In this document: positions 32,957-43,421 of the stretch, in pieces
Layout: every line of letters begins with the position of its first letter
Numbering within the stretch: the stretch's first letter is position 1
From: Sphingobacterium sp. JB170
GTDB taxonomy: Bacteria > Bacteroidota > Bacteroidia > Sphingobacteriales > Sphingobacteriaceae
Reading direction: 5' to 3'
DNA: 64,000 bases
Assembly: GCF_900163865.1 (NCBI RefSeq)
Contig: NZ_FUKU01000013.1
Location: forward strand, 372,001 to 436,000
Position numbers and translations under genes: made by a program
Notes under the pieces: model-generated
What the model was told of the DNA's origin: nothing
Databases searched by the model: none
What the model saw: only the letters and a program-made list of their open reading frames with translations

Positions 32957-35068
32957 CTAACGCTGATAGGTGACACGGAACGTAAAACTTCTACCATAGC
33001 CTGTATAGATGGTACGTAGATCTCCGCGATAATGTTCCTGTCTGTCGGTTGCTTCAAACCTGGCGGATGTTGAATCAAACAGGTTCCTGCCTCCCACTAT
33101 AATCCCAAGCCGCCCGTTCAGCAGCGATCCGCCTATATTCAGATCGGCAAGGCGGTAGGCCGGAGCATGGTTGTGCACGCGGTCTATCTCCAGGCTTCCG
33201 TATTCACGCTCGAAGGAGTATATGGGTTGACTGCCGACGTAGCGGTAGTTGAGCTGCACCCAATAGTTTTTCAGGAGCGTGTAACGTCCCAGTATCCCTG
33301 CCTCCGAATGGAAGAGATAGCGATCGTACTGCCCACTGTCGGAAAAGTCGTTGCCACGCAGCCCCAACAACGTATATGCTGCCTGAATATGCCATCGCTC
33401 TTTGCTTACTTCCACTTCGGCCCTGTTCGACCAGGATTGGTGCGTTTGGCGGTTGGCGTACAGGTAGCGTTCCTGCTGGGCGTCGGTCTGCGGTACGGCA
33501 ACGATGATGATGCGGTCTTTCAACCTGCGGTAGCCGGAGCTGAGGGTTGTCTGTACGTTAAGGCCGTTGTTGGTTGGGATCCGATAGCGCCAGTCTGCCA
33601 GTAGCGCAAGGCCACGTTCCGGATGCAGGTCGGTGCTTCCTTTCAGCAGGCTCAGCTCGCTGTCCAGGTATGTGAACATTTCGCGTTGGTTCGGAAATCG
33701 GTTTACCTTCTCACTGACCAGGCCGAAACGGTGCCGACCGGCGTTATAGGCCAGTGAAAGGGATGGAAGCGGGTCGACATGTGAGAGCGTGTGGTGATAG
33801 GATATCCGCAGAGCAGGCTGTACAACAAAGGCTGCAAAAGGTTTCCAGCGCAGGTAGCTGAACCCGCTTATCTGAGCGATGTCTTCGTCAATCTCCCGTG
33901 AGGTATACGTACCGGGCTGTGCCCCGGTGGATGCCTTTGTCCATCCCGCTTCATAACCTAGTGTCCAGTCCAGCCGGTCGCTTAAAACGGGTTTATCCAG
34001 TGTTCCTTTGCTGTACCAGGTGCGAACACCGTACAGTTTGGCCAGGGGTGTATCATCCAATGTCACATTATCGGCCGTACGTACCCAGCTCGTACGTCTC
34101 CGAGTACCGGCATCCTGATAGGAAACATCGATGGCCAGCGTAGCATCCTGCCAGACCTGTCCTTTCAATTGGGCATGGTGGAGCTGGCGACGGTACCTGT
34201 AACGTTGGTCTGTAGCGGTATAGAAGTCCAGGTAACCGCCATCCCGGTATTCCTGATTATTGATGCGGCCATAAGCGGAGATATCCATATCGGAGATACC
34301 GTAGCTGTAGAACAGCGACAGCTTATCGTTACGATAGCCAATAAAAGTATCGCCGTTTAGTGCAATTGCAGGGGACCAGGCGTAGCCGCGGCTATTGGTA
34401 TAATCCGGTTGATGCAGGTTTCCTGAGTAATCATCCCATACACCTTTGAACGCATCGCGCTGCAGATCGATACCGAAGAATAGACCGCTCGGGCCTAAAT
34501 GTTGCACGCCAAGCTGCTGTACGTGCCTTCCCTTAGCGCCATAGCTGGCTTTTAGGTTGTATTCACCGGCAATTGCCTGTTCATATACGCTGGCATAAGC
34601 CGAAGTACCGATTGGTGCAGTGGCGGTATCGGGCAATGTGACGATATTGATGACCTTGGCGAGCGTTCCGCTGCCATACGCTACGCCCAGCGGGGCATCC
34701 GAAATTTCGATGCGCTCCACGCGGTTCAGCGGTATGGAAGAAATATCCACATGCCCACCGAACATATCGCTGCCCGAGACGGGAACACCATTGACCAGTA
34801 TTTTGATATGACGGCTGTTGAGGTCGAAGGCCCGCATACGCGCACCACCGATTTCCGGCGCCTGCTCAATTTCAACGTTCAGTTCAAAACGCAGCGCTTC
34901 GGCCAGGTTATTGGCAGACATGCCGCGCAGGGTTTCCTTGTCCAGTATCTTCAAGGGAATGACAGCGCTGCGCAGACCAACGTCGTTTGGTTCCTGCCCC
35001 AGCACTTCTGTTCCAAGCGTAACCAGGAATGTCAAAACGGCAAGATATTTTATACAATCTGTCTTCAT
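32957..35068 (-). CDS. TonB-dependent outer-membrane receptor
   Basis: A 703-residue receptor: signal peptide (YLAVLTFLVTLGTEVLGQ), plug domain (NNLAEALRFELNVEIEQ, IKILVNGVPVSGSDM, LNRVERIEISDAPLGVAYGS), then a beta-barrel ending in an aromatic-rich strand (RSFTFRVTYQR). It has no CarboxypepD-like or STN extension. RFPNQREMF and STDLHPE occupy the positions of the FRAP and NPDL boxes of heme receptors. First of the tight run receptor-Fur-like-ChaN-HmuTUVS, so heme or a heme-protein is the likely substrate. Confidence 0.9.
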   Translation of the reverse strand: MKTDCIKYLAVLTFLVTLGTEVLGQEPNDVGLRSAVIPLKILDKETLRGMSANNLAEALRFELNVEIEQAPEIGGARMRAFDLNSRHIKILVNGVPVSGSDMFGGHVDISSIPLNRVERIEISDAPLGVAYGSGTLAKVINIVTLPDTATAPIGTSAYASVYEQAIAGEYNLKASYGAKGRHVQQLGVQHLGPSGLFFGIDLQRDAFKGVWDDYSGNLHQPDYTNSRGYAWSPAIALNGDTFIGYRNDKLSLFYSYGISDMDISAYGRINNQEYRDGGYLDFYTATDQRYRYRRQLHHAQLKGQVWQDATLAIDVSYQDAGTRRRTSWVRTADNVTLDDTPLAKLYGVRTWYSKGTLDKPVLSDRLDWTLGYEAGWTKASTGAQPGTYTSREIDEDIAQISGFSYLRWKPFAAFVVQPALRISYHHTLSHVDPLPSLSLAYNAGRHRFGLVSEKVNRFPNQREMFTYLDSELSLLKGSTDLHPERGLALLADWRYRIPTNNGLNVQTTLSSGYRRLKDRIIIVAVPQTDAQQERYLYANRQTHQSWSNRAEVEVSKERWHIQAAYTLLGLRGNDFSDSGQYDRYLFHSEAGILGRYTLLKNYWVQLNYRYVGSQPIYSFEREYGSLEIDRVHNHAPAYRLADLNIGGSLLNGRLGIIVGGRNLFDSTSARFEATDRQEHYRGDLRTIYTGYGRSFTFRVTYQR

Positions 35069-35256
35069 TAATATGTGTTATTTTTCCTTCCCTGTCTGTC
35101 ACTCCCTTCCAACCACAGTACCGAAAGATTCAGCTTTGGTGAGTTTCAAGAGGGAGGCCTATCATCGCAAATCCAGGTCATGAAGAAACTGCTCCATAAC
35201 CTGGATTTTTAGAACGCCCGGTGTTCCCTGGTAATTATTACCAACCTCTCACGTCC

Positions 35257-36537
35257 TTATGGAGTGGTCGCTATTTTGGCGTATTTGATCTGTATACCGT
35301 TGTTTACCGGTGAACTGCTTCCGGCGACACCTAAAGGTAAGAAGCGTAGCTTGTAAACATCGCCGTTCTGGAGTTTGATGATGTAGAAGCGGTCTACGAA
35401 CACATTGTAGTTGCCCATATCGAGGTAGCGGTAGTACTGACCGATTTCCTCTTGGCTGTTGCCGCTGAACTTGGTGTCGTCGATATTCGCTGCCACGAAG
35501 TTATCAAACTGGGTCGTGATGTCGTTGGCAGTAGCAAGTGCCGGATCGTTCTGCCAAGTATAGTTCGGGTCGAAGGGGCCCGGTGCGCCGGCTGTGCTTC
35601 CTGTGGTCTGTACGCGGTAAACTTTCACAGCGGGGTTGTTATTCAAAACGACACCTTTTAGTGCAAACGGATAAGCACCGCCGCCGGCAGTAGGATTAAT
35701 ATAGCGTTTCAATACTACCGCGCTTAGCCCCAGGTTCCAATCGCTAAGCTCCGGCTGGATGGCGTCTGTAATACCTGTTGTGAAGTTTAAAAAGCGGGAT
35801 TGGTAATCGGAGCTTTTAGCAATCGTACGGTTGGCAGCAGCAGCAGGCAACCAAGCCGTTCCTGCAGTATTCAATGCCCTGTGGGAAATTTGATAAGCCG
35901 AACCAGTCCAGCGCACCGAAACCACAAACAAGTTTGTCGTGGTGGCGCTATCCGGATGTACCTGGACGGAATTTGCCGTACGGATCAGGTAGAAACGATC
36001 ACTTGAACCCGGTGTACCGATCACAAACTGCCCTTCCCGGTGGAAGTCAAAGGTGCTGAGGTCCCCCATACCAAAGGTACCACCGTTGAAGAAATTAGTG
36101 ATCGCATTGCTGATCTCAGTCTGCGCCGTGGAAGATACAGGAACAATAAGGTTTGAAATACTGGTCAGCTGCTTGCCTTGCGTATTGACCGTATAGTTCA
36201 AGTACGCAAGCAGGTTGCTGGCCGTACCATTGACGGGGAATGTACCATTCTGCGAATAAAAGCCAAGATGCCACGCGGTACGATTCGAGACTTTACCCTT
36301 TTCTCCGACACCTGTACCAACTGTTGTAAAGTCAAACCAGGCCTGTTGTTCATCAAAGGAAGTGAATCCATCTAATACCGAAGCATTAATTGCTTTAGTG
36401 GTAGGCGTCTCGGTTACGGCTGTATACGCCAAGCCATTGACGTGTAGACCGTCCGGTCCTTGGGCCTGGTCTTTTTGGCAGGATGCAGCTGTCATTGCGA
36501 TTGCTACTACCATTCCTAAAATTTGTTTTTTGTTCAT
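35257..36537 (-). CDS. hmuY: Tandem two-domain HmuY-family lipoprotein
   Basis: A 426-residue lipoprotein (lipobox TAASC, Cys near residue 20) whose body appears to be two HmuY-like domains. Domain 1 (about residues 60-220) runs from AWFDFTTVG and RTAWHLGFYSQNG to RFYLIRTANSVQ and LFVVSVRW. Domain 2 (about 235-426) runs from SRFLNFTTGI and DWNLGLSAV to RFYIIKLQNGDVYKLRFLPL. Ordinary HmuY proteins have one such domain of ~200 residues and bind heme at the cell surface. It lies upstream of the TonB receptor that would take up the heme. Confidence 0.85.
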   Translation of the reverse strand: MNKKQILGMVVAIAMTAASCQKDQAQGPDGLHVNGLAYTAVTETPTTKAINASVLDGFTSFDEQQAWFDFTTVGTGVGEKGKVSNRTAWHLGFYSQNGTFPVNGTASNLLAYLNYTVNTQGKQLTSISNLIVPVSSTAQTEISNAITNFFNGGTFGMGDLSTFDFHREGQFVIGTPGSSDRFYLIRTANSVQVHPDSATTTNLFVVSVRWTGSAYQISHRALNTAGTAWLPAAAANRTIAKSSDYQSRFLNFTTGITDAIQPELSDWNLGLSAVVLKRYINPTAGGGAYPFALKGVVLNNNPAVKVYRVQTTGSTAGAPGPFDPNYTWQNDPALATANDITTQFDNFVAANIDDTKFSGNSQEEIGQYYRYLDMGNYNVFVDRFYIIKLQNGDVYKLRFLPLGVAGSSSPVNNGIQIKYAKIATTP

Positions 36538-36606
36538 TTTTTTAAAATTTAATTGTTTGATATACCATAAAACCGGGTTTCTTTTTATTTTTCATGTTTT
36601 CGTAAT

Positions 36607-38136
36607 CTATTCAAAGTAGTAGTCTTCGAGATTAGGGAACAGGCCTTTCATGTATTCCTTCGTCGGTGGGTTTGTCAAACCACTAAAGTAAATCCATTTC
36701 AATGCAGCGCCAGAATTATTCTCCAGAAAAGTACGGATATCCGCAAAGGCCAGTGCGGTACCGCCATAGGTGACATTTACTATTTCAAAATAGCCGACTT
36801 TAGAGAGATCGATAAATCCAAAATCGGGCTTTTGCGGAAAATCAACCTTGTTAATTGTAACGTTCACATCGAACTCGTCAAAGCGTTCTCTTTTCCCTAC
36901 GACCACGTTTTCTAGAGACAGTTCGGCTATATCCAAATTACCAAGATTAAACCCGGAAACATCGACATTGGCGATGGACAGCTTTTTGACCTTCACTTTA
37001 CCCACTTCACTTCCTCCAACGATATCAAGAGTGCAACTACCACCGTCACCCTCACCTCTACCTGTACCTTCGCCAAATCCGGATAACCGAATCTCATCGA
37101 TTTCGGTATTGCTGTCAGAACCAACGGTAAAAGTGCTTCTAGGTCCTATTTCCTTGCCTTCCACTACGAGGCGCTTGATTTTTGGTAATATACGGTAATT
37201 GACATTTTGGAAAGCTAACCGCGTCAAATGTTGTTTGTCCGGCAATAGCAGGGTGGTCAAGTTCGTCGCCACAACCGCGGGCAGATCCAGGCTTTCCAGC
37301 AGCGGGTACTTATCGGTAAAGTCGATCACCTCACCAAAGGGCGAGTAACGGACATTTGAGTTCTCCTTCACGATCAGGTGTTTTAGATTTTGTAGCTGAT
37401 CGATCTTAAGTTGCCAGCCCGCAGGTTGTTGCGATTGGAGTGTATACTCTAAGGTCTCGAGATTAGTCAGGTGGTTCAGATCGATAACGTCGTCAAACCG
37501 GGAATAGGTAGCCAGGTATTTCAATCCACGGAAAGGACGTAATACATTCGCAATTCTTCCCACTTCGCCTCCGTTGCCTTCATTATAAACCAAACTATCC
37601 ACACGTTCTAAATCGGCGCGCAGGTATTTGGTGGGCTTTCCTTCCACAGGCTGGATATTGAAATTGTTCGCCAGGAATCTTCTTAATCCACGACCTGTAT
37701 CATCCAACACGACCTCCAGAAACTCCACTTCTTCCGTATTGTAGTTGGCCAGGGTACTTTCCAGTTCTTCCAGCAGTTTGGTCTTGCGGGGCAACTTATC
37801 CGTAACCTGCTTGATCTGTTCTTCAAGGTCTGCGTACAGGTCCTGGAAAAGCACGTCAGGGTTGGTTTTTAGCTCGTTAAAGCCGGGGATGAAGTCCTTC
37901 AATATCTTCACGCCGGCAATCATTTCGGTATACTTACCCTTGAGACTATTGTCCGTAACGTTTTCCAGCAGGCGGTCCAGCGTTGCAACATCTTCATCAC
38001 TGATCGTGGCCTGCTCGGAAATCTCCAGGATACGCTGCTCGGTCAGCACGTTGTAGTCTATGCCGGGTTCCACGTCCTTTTTGCAGGAGAATGAAAGCGC
38101 GATAAATAATAAGGGTAAAAGAATTTTTGTTTTCAT
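36607..38136 (-). CDS. Lipoprotein with leucine-rich-repeat-like region
   Basis: A 509-residue lipoprotein (ALSFSCKKD, Cys near residue 18). A helical N-terminal third (about residues 30-150) is followed by irregular leucine-rich strands (LRPFRGLKYLATYS, LNHLTNLETLEYTL, LQNLKHLIVKEN, YPLLESLDLPAV, HLTRLAFQNVNYR) and a Gly-rich insert near residue 350. It is surface- or periplasm-anchored. Placed between an STN-type TonB receptor and HmuY, it may bind a host or heme-carrier protein. This is inference from context. Confidence 0.8.
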   Translation of the reverse strand: MKTKILLPLLFIALSFSCKKDVEPGIDYNVLTEQRILEISEQATISDEDVATLDRLLENVTDNSLKGKYTEMIAGVKILKDFIPGFNELKTNPDVLFQDLYADLEEQIKQVTDKLPRKTKLLEELESTLANYNTEEVEFLEVVLDDTGRGLRRFLANNFNIQPVEGKPTKYLRADLERVDSLVYNEGNGGEVGRIANVLRPFRGLKYLATYSRFDDVIDLNHLTNLETLEYTLQSQQPAGWQLKIDQLQNLKHLIVKENSNVRYSPFGEVIDFTDKYPLLESLDLPAVVATNLTTLLLPDKQHLTRLAFQNVNYRILPKIKRLVVEGKEIGPRSTFTVGSDSNTEIDEIRLSGFGEGTGRGEGDGGSCTLDIVGGSEVGKVKVKKLSIANVDVSGFNLGNLDIAELSLENVVVGKRERFDEFDVNVTINKVDFPQKPDFGFIDLSKVGYFEIVNVTYGGTALAFADIRTFLENNSGAALKWIYFSGLTNPPTKEYMKGLFPNLEDYYFE

Positions 38137-38224
38137 TTCTTTATTGATTACACTGTAGTTTATTGTTTTTTATTATTGTCCGTTTATTTGCCTGTCGGTA
38201 TCTCTCCATACGCGATACCGTTAC

Positions 38225-40831
38225 TCACATCCGATATGTCAGTTTCAAAAAATACGTATGCCCATAGTATAGCCGGATCGGGTTGACCTCGCGGTCCACG
38301 ATATGTGCTGGCGGATTCACCATCACATAACTGATATCGTTGACGCCGAGCATATTCCGTATACCGGCCCTGACATCGAGCTTTCGGCCAAAAAAGCTTT
38401 TGGAGACGTTGAAATCCAGATTGTGGTACGGATCGGTTTGGGCAAGGATTTTGTAAAATTCCGTCACCTCTTCGCCTGGAGCTCCCGGTTCGTTCACCGG
38501 TAGAAATATATACTGGGGCTGTTTGCCGACGTAACGGTAAAAAAGTGCTGCCCGGATTTCTTTCGGGAAAATATAGGTTGCCTGTGCAGTGGCCTGCGAA
38601 TTGATCAGGAACTTCGCATATTCGTTCTCCGATGCGTCGTCGCTGCCTCTGTAGCCCACGATCGATCCGGTAATGGAGAAGTGGAACTTCTCGGACACCA
38701 GCTTGGCATCGAACTGGTTGGACAGGCCGTGATACCTGTTTTCGTTGGTAAAGGTATTGAGGCCTGTCATGACACCCTGGCGTTCGCTGGGGTAAACAAT
38801 GTTCACGATACGATCCTGTATGTACTGGAACATCGTACCCAGGCTGGTCTGCAGATAGACGCCAGGGCTTACCTCCCGCCGGTGCCCCCATTGCAGCTCA
38901 GCGGTCTGTCCGTATTCGGGGCGGAGGTCTGGATTTCCCCGGTATTCGTGGATGGCATCGACATAAGACATATACATCTCCTGAAAATTCGGGAAACGCG
39001 TGGATGTCCCCAGGATTAGCCGGAGGTCATTCTGTTCGTCGAGTTTAAATCGTGTTGTAAGCGATTCGTTGGTGCGTACGTTTTGCCCGCTGCTGAAATT
39101 GGCACGGAAACCGGGGCGCAGCATGATGCGTGGCGTTACCTGCCACTCGGCGGAGAGCCAGGTGCCGCCATTGGTTAACGTATGTTGCTGTGGATCCATC
39201 AAAGTAGAACCACCAAACGTAAGGGTATAGCCTTGGTTGGCAGTAGTCTCGTCCACTTCGTAACCCAGGTTAACGTCCAGCTTGCCCGGCAGAATGGGCT
39301 TAAGAAAGGTTCCACGGGAGTAAAACCCCTTGGACTGGAAGTGTTCCATCCAGTCGTTGGGTTCCAAGCGGGTGTGTTCGGGCAAACCGTTCGCCGGATG
39401 TATAGCACTGTTATCGAAGAGGTTGATGCCCCGGCGCTTATGGTGCAGGCCGTTGCGCTGGAACGAACCATCCACGGAAAAGTAGGCGTTTTTCCAGAAC
39501 TCTCCGCGGGCACTGAAATGGTGGTTGTGGCGAAGATTGCGGTAATAGTTGTTGATGCCTAGGTTAACCTCCATATTTTCATCTTTCAGATGAAATCCTT
39601 CTATTATGCGTTCGTGACGGGTGAGGTCGGACCGGAAATAGTTTGCCTTGTACATCAGCGACAGCTTGGGCGTTGCGTAGGAAATGTAGGCATTTCCGTT
39701 ATAGGATACCTTGGGCGACCAGTCATACCCGCGGCTTGCGTACCGGCCTTGCTCGTCACGCTGCCAGTCTTCCGAAAAGGTGCCCCCGCCGTCCAAGCCG
39801 TTCCAGAAGCCTTTGAAATCGTCCCGGGATCCGGCGATACCGATAGATAGTCGGTCTGTCAGGTTGTGGCTGGCGTTCAAACGTTGTATGTGCCGTCCTT
39901 TGGCAGCATCGTTAAACCGCAGGTTATATTCGCTGGCAACTGTCTCTTCCTGTATATCGATGGACAGATCGGTCTTCTTGTTGGCGCGGCGTTTGGTGAT
40001 GATGTTGATGACACCGGCAATGCTGTTGGCGCCATATTCCACACCCATGGCGCCCCTGATGATCTCGACACGTTCCACATCATCCATGCTGATGGTAGAG
40101 AGATCCACATCGCTGCCCATATTTTCGTCTCCGGCAATGGGGATATTGTCCATCAGGATTTTGGTATATTGGCTGTTGAGGCCGAGTACGCGGATCTTTG
40201 ACCGCCCGGTGCCGGATTGGTTCTCGATATCGATATTGATCTGCTGCTTGAGCAGTTCGCCCACGTTGGTGACGGACATGCTTTCGATAGTATGTTTGTC
40301 GATGACTTCCACGTGGTAGACGGACTTATTGAGTGACTGCGGGCGGAACTGCCCGGTCACGATCACAGGGTTGAGATCGAAACTCCAGGATATTTTGTTG
40401 GTGTCCGACGGTTGGGAATATGCGCGCTGTTTGGTGGCGTTCCCTGTTTTCCGGCCTGCCGGGGGGCTTGACCCTATGTGTATGTCGTTGCCTAGGACCA
40501 TTAACTGTCCTCTTTCCACACCCAGTATGTCGTTGAGGATGGTAAGGAGTGGCGTATTGCTGTATTTTAGGCGTAAAGGGCGTTTACCTTTTATGATCGC
40601 ATTGCTGTAGGCAAAAGAACAGCCTGCCTTTTTTTCAAGGGCTTTTAATGCTTCCTGGACGGTCACTCTACCTGTGGCGATGGTTACCGGTTTGTTGAGG
40701 AGGGTTGATTGTGCCTGTATATTTAAGGAGCACAGGATCAACATCAGCAGGAGAAAGATTGATGGTGTCTTTTTAGAAGGCACATATAACGCATGCCATG
40801 TAGATTTACTACATTTGTAAAAATGATTCAT
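38225..40831 (-). CDS. STN-containing TonB-dependent transducer receptor (FecA-like)
   Basis: An 868-residue receptor. After the signal region there is an STN domain (VTVQEALKALEKKAGCSFAY, then LTILNDILGVERGQ, about residues 50-115), the mark of receptors that signal to an anti-sigma factor. The plug follows (HTIESMSVTNVGELLKQQIN, VERVEIIRGAMGVEYGAN), then the barrel. FPNFQEMYMSY with a histidine before GNPDLRPE resembles the FRAP/NPDL region of heme receptors. It is downstream of sigma and FecR genes, so it should sense its ligand and induce the locus. Confidence 0.92.
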   Translation of the reverse strand: MNHFYKCSKSTWHALYVPSKKTPSIFLLLMLILCSLNIQAQSTLLNKPVTIATGRVTVQEALKALEKKAGCSFAYSNAIIKGKRPLRLKYSNTPLLTILNDILGVERGQLMVLGNDIHIGSSPPAGRKTGNATKQRAYSQPSDTNKISWSFDLNPVIVTGQFRPQSLNKSVYHVEVIDKHTIESMSVTNVGELLKQQINIDIENQSGTGRSKIRVLGLNSQYTKILMDNIPIAGDENMGSDVDLSTISMDDVERVEIIRGAMGVEYGANSIAGVINIITKRRANKKTDLSIDIQEETVASEYNLRFNDAAKGRHIQRLNASHNLTDRLSIGIAGSRDDFKGFWNGLDGGGTFSEDWQRDEQGRYASRGYDWSPKVSYNGNAYISYATPKLSLMYKANYFRSDLTRHERIIEGFHLKDENMEVNLGINNYYRNLRHNHHFSARGEFWKNAYFSVDGSFQRNGLHHKRRGINLFDNSAIHPANGLPEHTRLEPNDWMEHFQSKGFYSRGTFLKPILPGKLDVNLGYEVDETTANQGYTLTFGGSTLMDPQQHTLTNGGTWLSAEWQVTPRIMLRPGFRANFSSGQNVRTNESLTTRFKLDEQNDLRLILGTSTRFPNFQEMYMSYVDAIHEYRGNPDLRPEYGQTAELQWGHRREVSPGVYLQTSLGTMFQYIQDRIVNIVYPSERQGVMTGLNTFTNENRYHGLSNQFDAKLVSEKFHFSITGSIVGYRGSDDASENEYAKFLINSQATAQATYIFPKEIRAALFYRYVGKQPQYIFLPVNEPGAPGEEVTEFYKILAQTDPYHNLDFNVSKSFFGRKLDVRAGIRNMLGVNDISYVMVNPPAHIVDREVNPIRLYYGHTYFLKLTYRM

Positions 40832-40906
40832 ATATAGTGTTGTCTGTATTTATTTCATTTTACCACGGTACTTTGTTTGGCGACGGGCGCCGTGGTCTTT
40901 TATTAT

Positions 40907-41887
40907 TTAGTATATTTTAATTGTTTTATGCTCATAATCAATGTTGTATCGAAAACCCAGGACGAAGGCCATGCTTCGTAGCAGCTCCTCCAATTTCGGG
41001 GCGTCGAATCTTGCATTGTACAGCTGATTGAGTAATTGTTTTCGGGATATAACAATTTTGTACCCGTACCATTTCTCAATCTTTCTGAACGCATCTTCGA
41101 GCGGTTCCTGTTCAAATACCAGTTTATTTTCTTTCCAGTGACCGATAAATGGGATGGATGCATATCCTTGCGCAAGTGAATGCGTAGCTTCATCATAAAT
41201 GGCAAACTGCCCTGCGTTCAGTTCCACGAAATCCTTCTGGTCGCTACCGGTCATAAAGTGTACCGTGCCTTCCGATACGGACACTTCCACCTGCGTTCTG
41301 TGCGGCTCCGCCCGGACATTGAATGCCGTTCCCACCACTTTTATCTGCGTATCGTATGCCGTATGGATGATAAATGGATGCTGTTTGTTTGCCGTAACTT
41401 CAAAATAGGCTTCTCCGGCCAGTTTGACCTCCCGATCATGACCTAAAAATACTTTGGGATAGCTTAAGGAGGCACCGGCATTGAGATAAACTTTCGTTCC
41501 GTCACTTAAAGTGACTATCTTTTTTTTACCGTACGGCACCTGGGTGTGGACGGTTATCTCATTTTGTTTAGGTGGCTTTACACCGTATCTGACTACGCCT
41601 ATTGTCGTCAGGGCGACCAATAATACAGATGCCGCCACATAGGGTGTCCAACGCCACAATGTTCTTCTGTTGTGCTTAGGGGTAGTAATTTCTTCCTGGG
41701 GAATACGTTCCATCAGGAATTCCCACATGACCGACCGGGATCTGGCAATATCCGAAGGGGGTACTTCCGGAGCTTCATGTGTTACGGAGATCGTATCCTC
41801 CTCCAGCCAAGCGCTTACTGCTTCACGTTCTTCTTCTGTGCATTGGCCCAGGTGATATCGCTTCAGGAGTTCCGGTGTAACGTTCAT
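40907..41887 (-). CDS. FecR-family anti-sigma regulator
   Basis: A 326-residue inner-membrane protein starting MNVTPELLKRYHLGQCTEEE (an in-frame ATG at 41914 is also possible). A cytoplasmic N-terminal ~75 residues binds the sigma factor. One membrane segment follows (YVAASVLLVALTTIGVVRYG), then the periplasmic FecR domain (TLSDGTKVYLNAGASLSYPK, REVKLAGEAYFEV, VVGTAFNVRA) and a DUF4974-type C-terminus. It should pass the signal from the STN receptor just downstream to the sigma factor upstream. Confidence 0.93.
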   Translation of the reverse strand: MNVTPELLKRYHLGQCTEEEREAVSAWLEEDTISVTHEAPEVPPSDIARSRSVMWEFLMERIPQEEITTPKHNRRTLWRWTPYVAASVLLVALTTIGVVRYGVKPPKQNEITVHTQVPYGKKKIVTLSDGTKVYLNAGASLSYPKVFLGHDREVKLAGEAYFEVTANKQHPFIIHTAYDTQIKVVGTAFNVRAEPHRTQVEVSVSEGTVHFMTGSDQKDFVELNAGQFAIYDEATHSLAQGYASIPFIGHWKENKLVFEQEPLEDAFRKIEKWYGYKIVISRKQLLNQLYNARFDAPKLEELLRSMAFVLGFRYNIDYEHKTIKIY

Positions 41888-42043
41888 ATATACTATTTCG
41901 TGCTGTTGTACCATATACTCGTAAAACCGGACCTTATCCCTTAGTGTAATTTTTAATTAAATTATAACGTTCTTGTTTTCAGTGAAATAAAATTTTTAAA
42001 AAAGGTTTGTATAAGAACGATTCTGTTTAGGCAAGGGAGATGA

Positions 42044-43294
42044 TCATTCCTTCTTTAGGGTTAATCCCGACGGCTCCATTGGGATCGGGTCTGTTATTCT
42101 CACGATCAGCTCTTTTTGGGATATTTTGGAAGGTACCCGATTTTGGCTTTTGTTCTGTATGCCTTCTCCTTCAAGAATTTCTTTGATTGCGCTGTCCGAG
42201 GGATTCCCCCAGGCGCTTGGATACATATCGACGGGTGTCGTGACCGTAGGCGGTATTCCGTCGAAATATCCGTTCCAGCCCTCCGCGTTCAGCAGATGGA
42301 AACTCGGCAGGAACAGGCTGTACTTATCGATATTTATACCAAACGATCCGACGGGTTTACCGTAGGTCGGCTGACCTACTATGCTGATATCCAGATATGG
42401 CTTTACGATACTTATCAGCAGTTCAGCTGCAGAGGAAGTCCGCACAGAAGTAATAAAAGATATTTTTCGTATATCGTTCATGTTCCCGAGTGGGTCAAAA
42501 TATTTGGTATTTGCCGTGGTACTATAATCCACATCAGCCATCGTAGCCGGCCGGCCTTTATAATATACCACCTTTCCGTTTTGGTCAAGATAGGGTTGGT
42601 AGCCCAGGATAGTTGCATTTCCTTCCTGCATCTGTTTGTTGAAGACCTGGGAAAACATCAGCTTGCCCTTCAGATGAGAAGGGGCAAGGAAATTTGCTAT
42701 ATACTCGGCTGTTTCAACATACCCTCCATTGTTGGTCCTCAGATCAATGATCAGTTCATCGATAGATTGGCCGGAAAGAAAACTGAAGGCCTCGTCATAT
42801 TCGGCCTTTGAATCCTTCAAGGTTGGGAAGGCGTCTAAGACGATATAACCTATTTTCCTGTTATGATGTGGCAGGATGGCCCGGTGCAAAACGGCTTTGC
42901 CGATGGTCGTTCCCGATGCCCGCATAAGGCCGCCCGCGGTTCCTGTTTCTGTAATGAAGGAATACTTGGGTGTATTGGACTGGATAGGATATTCAAACGG
43001 TCTGCCCGTCTGTGGATTGGTTTTAAGTTGGGTAATGTCGAAAAGCTCTTGTTTGAAAGCCGATATTTCAGATGCTTCGCCAGGATAGCGAGACCTCGGG
43101 GCAAAATCTGTATAGCTTGGCAAGGTTTCGTTCCACAGATAAAGCTGCTTGGCATATAGAAAAATGGAATCTTTGGTCATATCGAACCTTGACCCGGTAG
43201 TAGGGGACACGATAGGGTCGGATGGCAATGGGAGCGGTTCATTTTTTTTGCACCCGGCCAACAGCAACAGTATTAAAAATCCCATTTTTTTCAT
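42044..43294 (-). CDS. S41-family peptidase lipoprotein
   Basis: A 416-residue lipoprotein starting at 43294 (MKKMGFLILLLLAGCKK; an upstream ATG at 43342 is less likely). S41/CtpA motifs are ELIIDLRTNNGGYVETA, FITSVRTSSAAELLIS (catalytic Ser) and VGQPTYGKPVGSFG (catalytic Lys). No clear PDZ domain is seen. It sits between the sigma and FecR genes. In pseudomonads the S41 protease Prc helps process FecR-type anti-sigma factors, so a dedicated signalling protease is a plausible reading. Otherwise it may digest heme proteins. Confidence 0.9.
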   Translation of the reverse strand: MKKMGFLILLLLAGCKKNEPLPLPSDPIVSPTTGSRFDMTKDSIFLYAKQLYLWNETLPSYTDFAPRSRYPGEASEISAFKQELFDITQLKTNPQTGRPFEYPIQSNTPKYSFITETGTAGGLMRASGTTIGKAVLHRAILPHHNRKIGYIVLDAFPTLKDSKAEYDEAFSFLSGQSIDELIIDLRTNNGGYVETAEYIANFLAPSHLKGKLMFSQVFNKQMQEGNATILGYQPYLDQNGKVVYYKGRPATMADVDYSTTANTKYFDPLGNMNDIRKISFITSVRTSSAAELLISIVKPYLDISIVGQPTYGKPVGSFGINIDKYSLFLPSFHLLNAEGWNGYFDGIPPTVTTPVDMYPSAWGNPSDSAIKEILEGEGIQNKSQNRVPSKISQKELIVRITDPIPMEPSGLTLKKE

Positions 43295-43421
43295 CTGTGT
43301 ATAATTTTTTTTTATGGTGATGAAGCTACTAGATTTATTCATTCCCCTATGTGGTTGAATAAATCATGATGGTTTCATAAGGGCGGATATTGATGAAGAG
43401 TAAGGTTTCAAGGTTCTGGTC

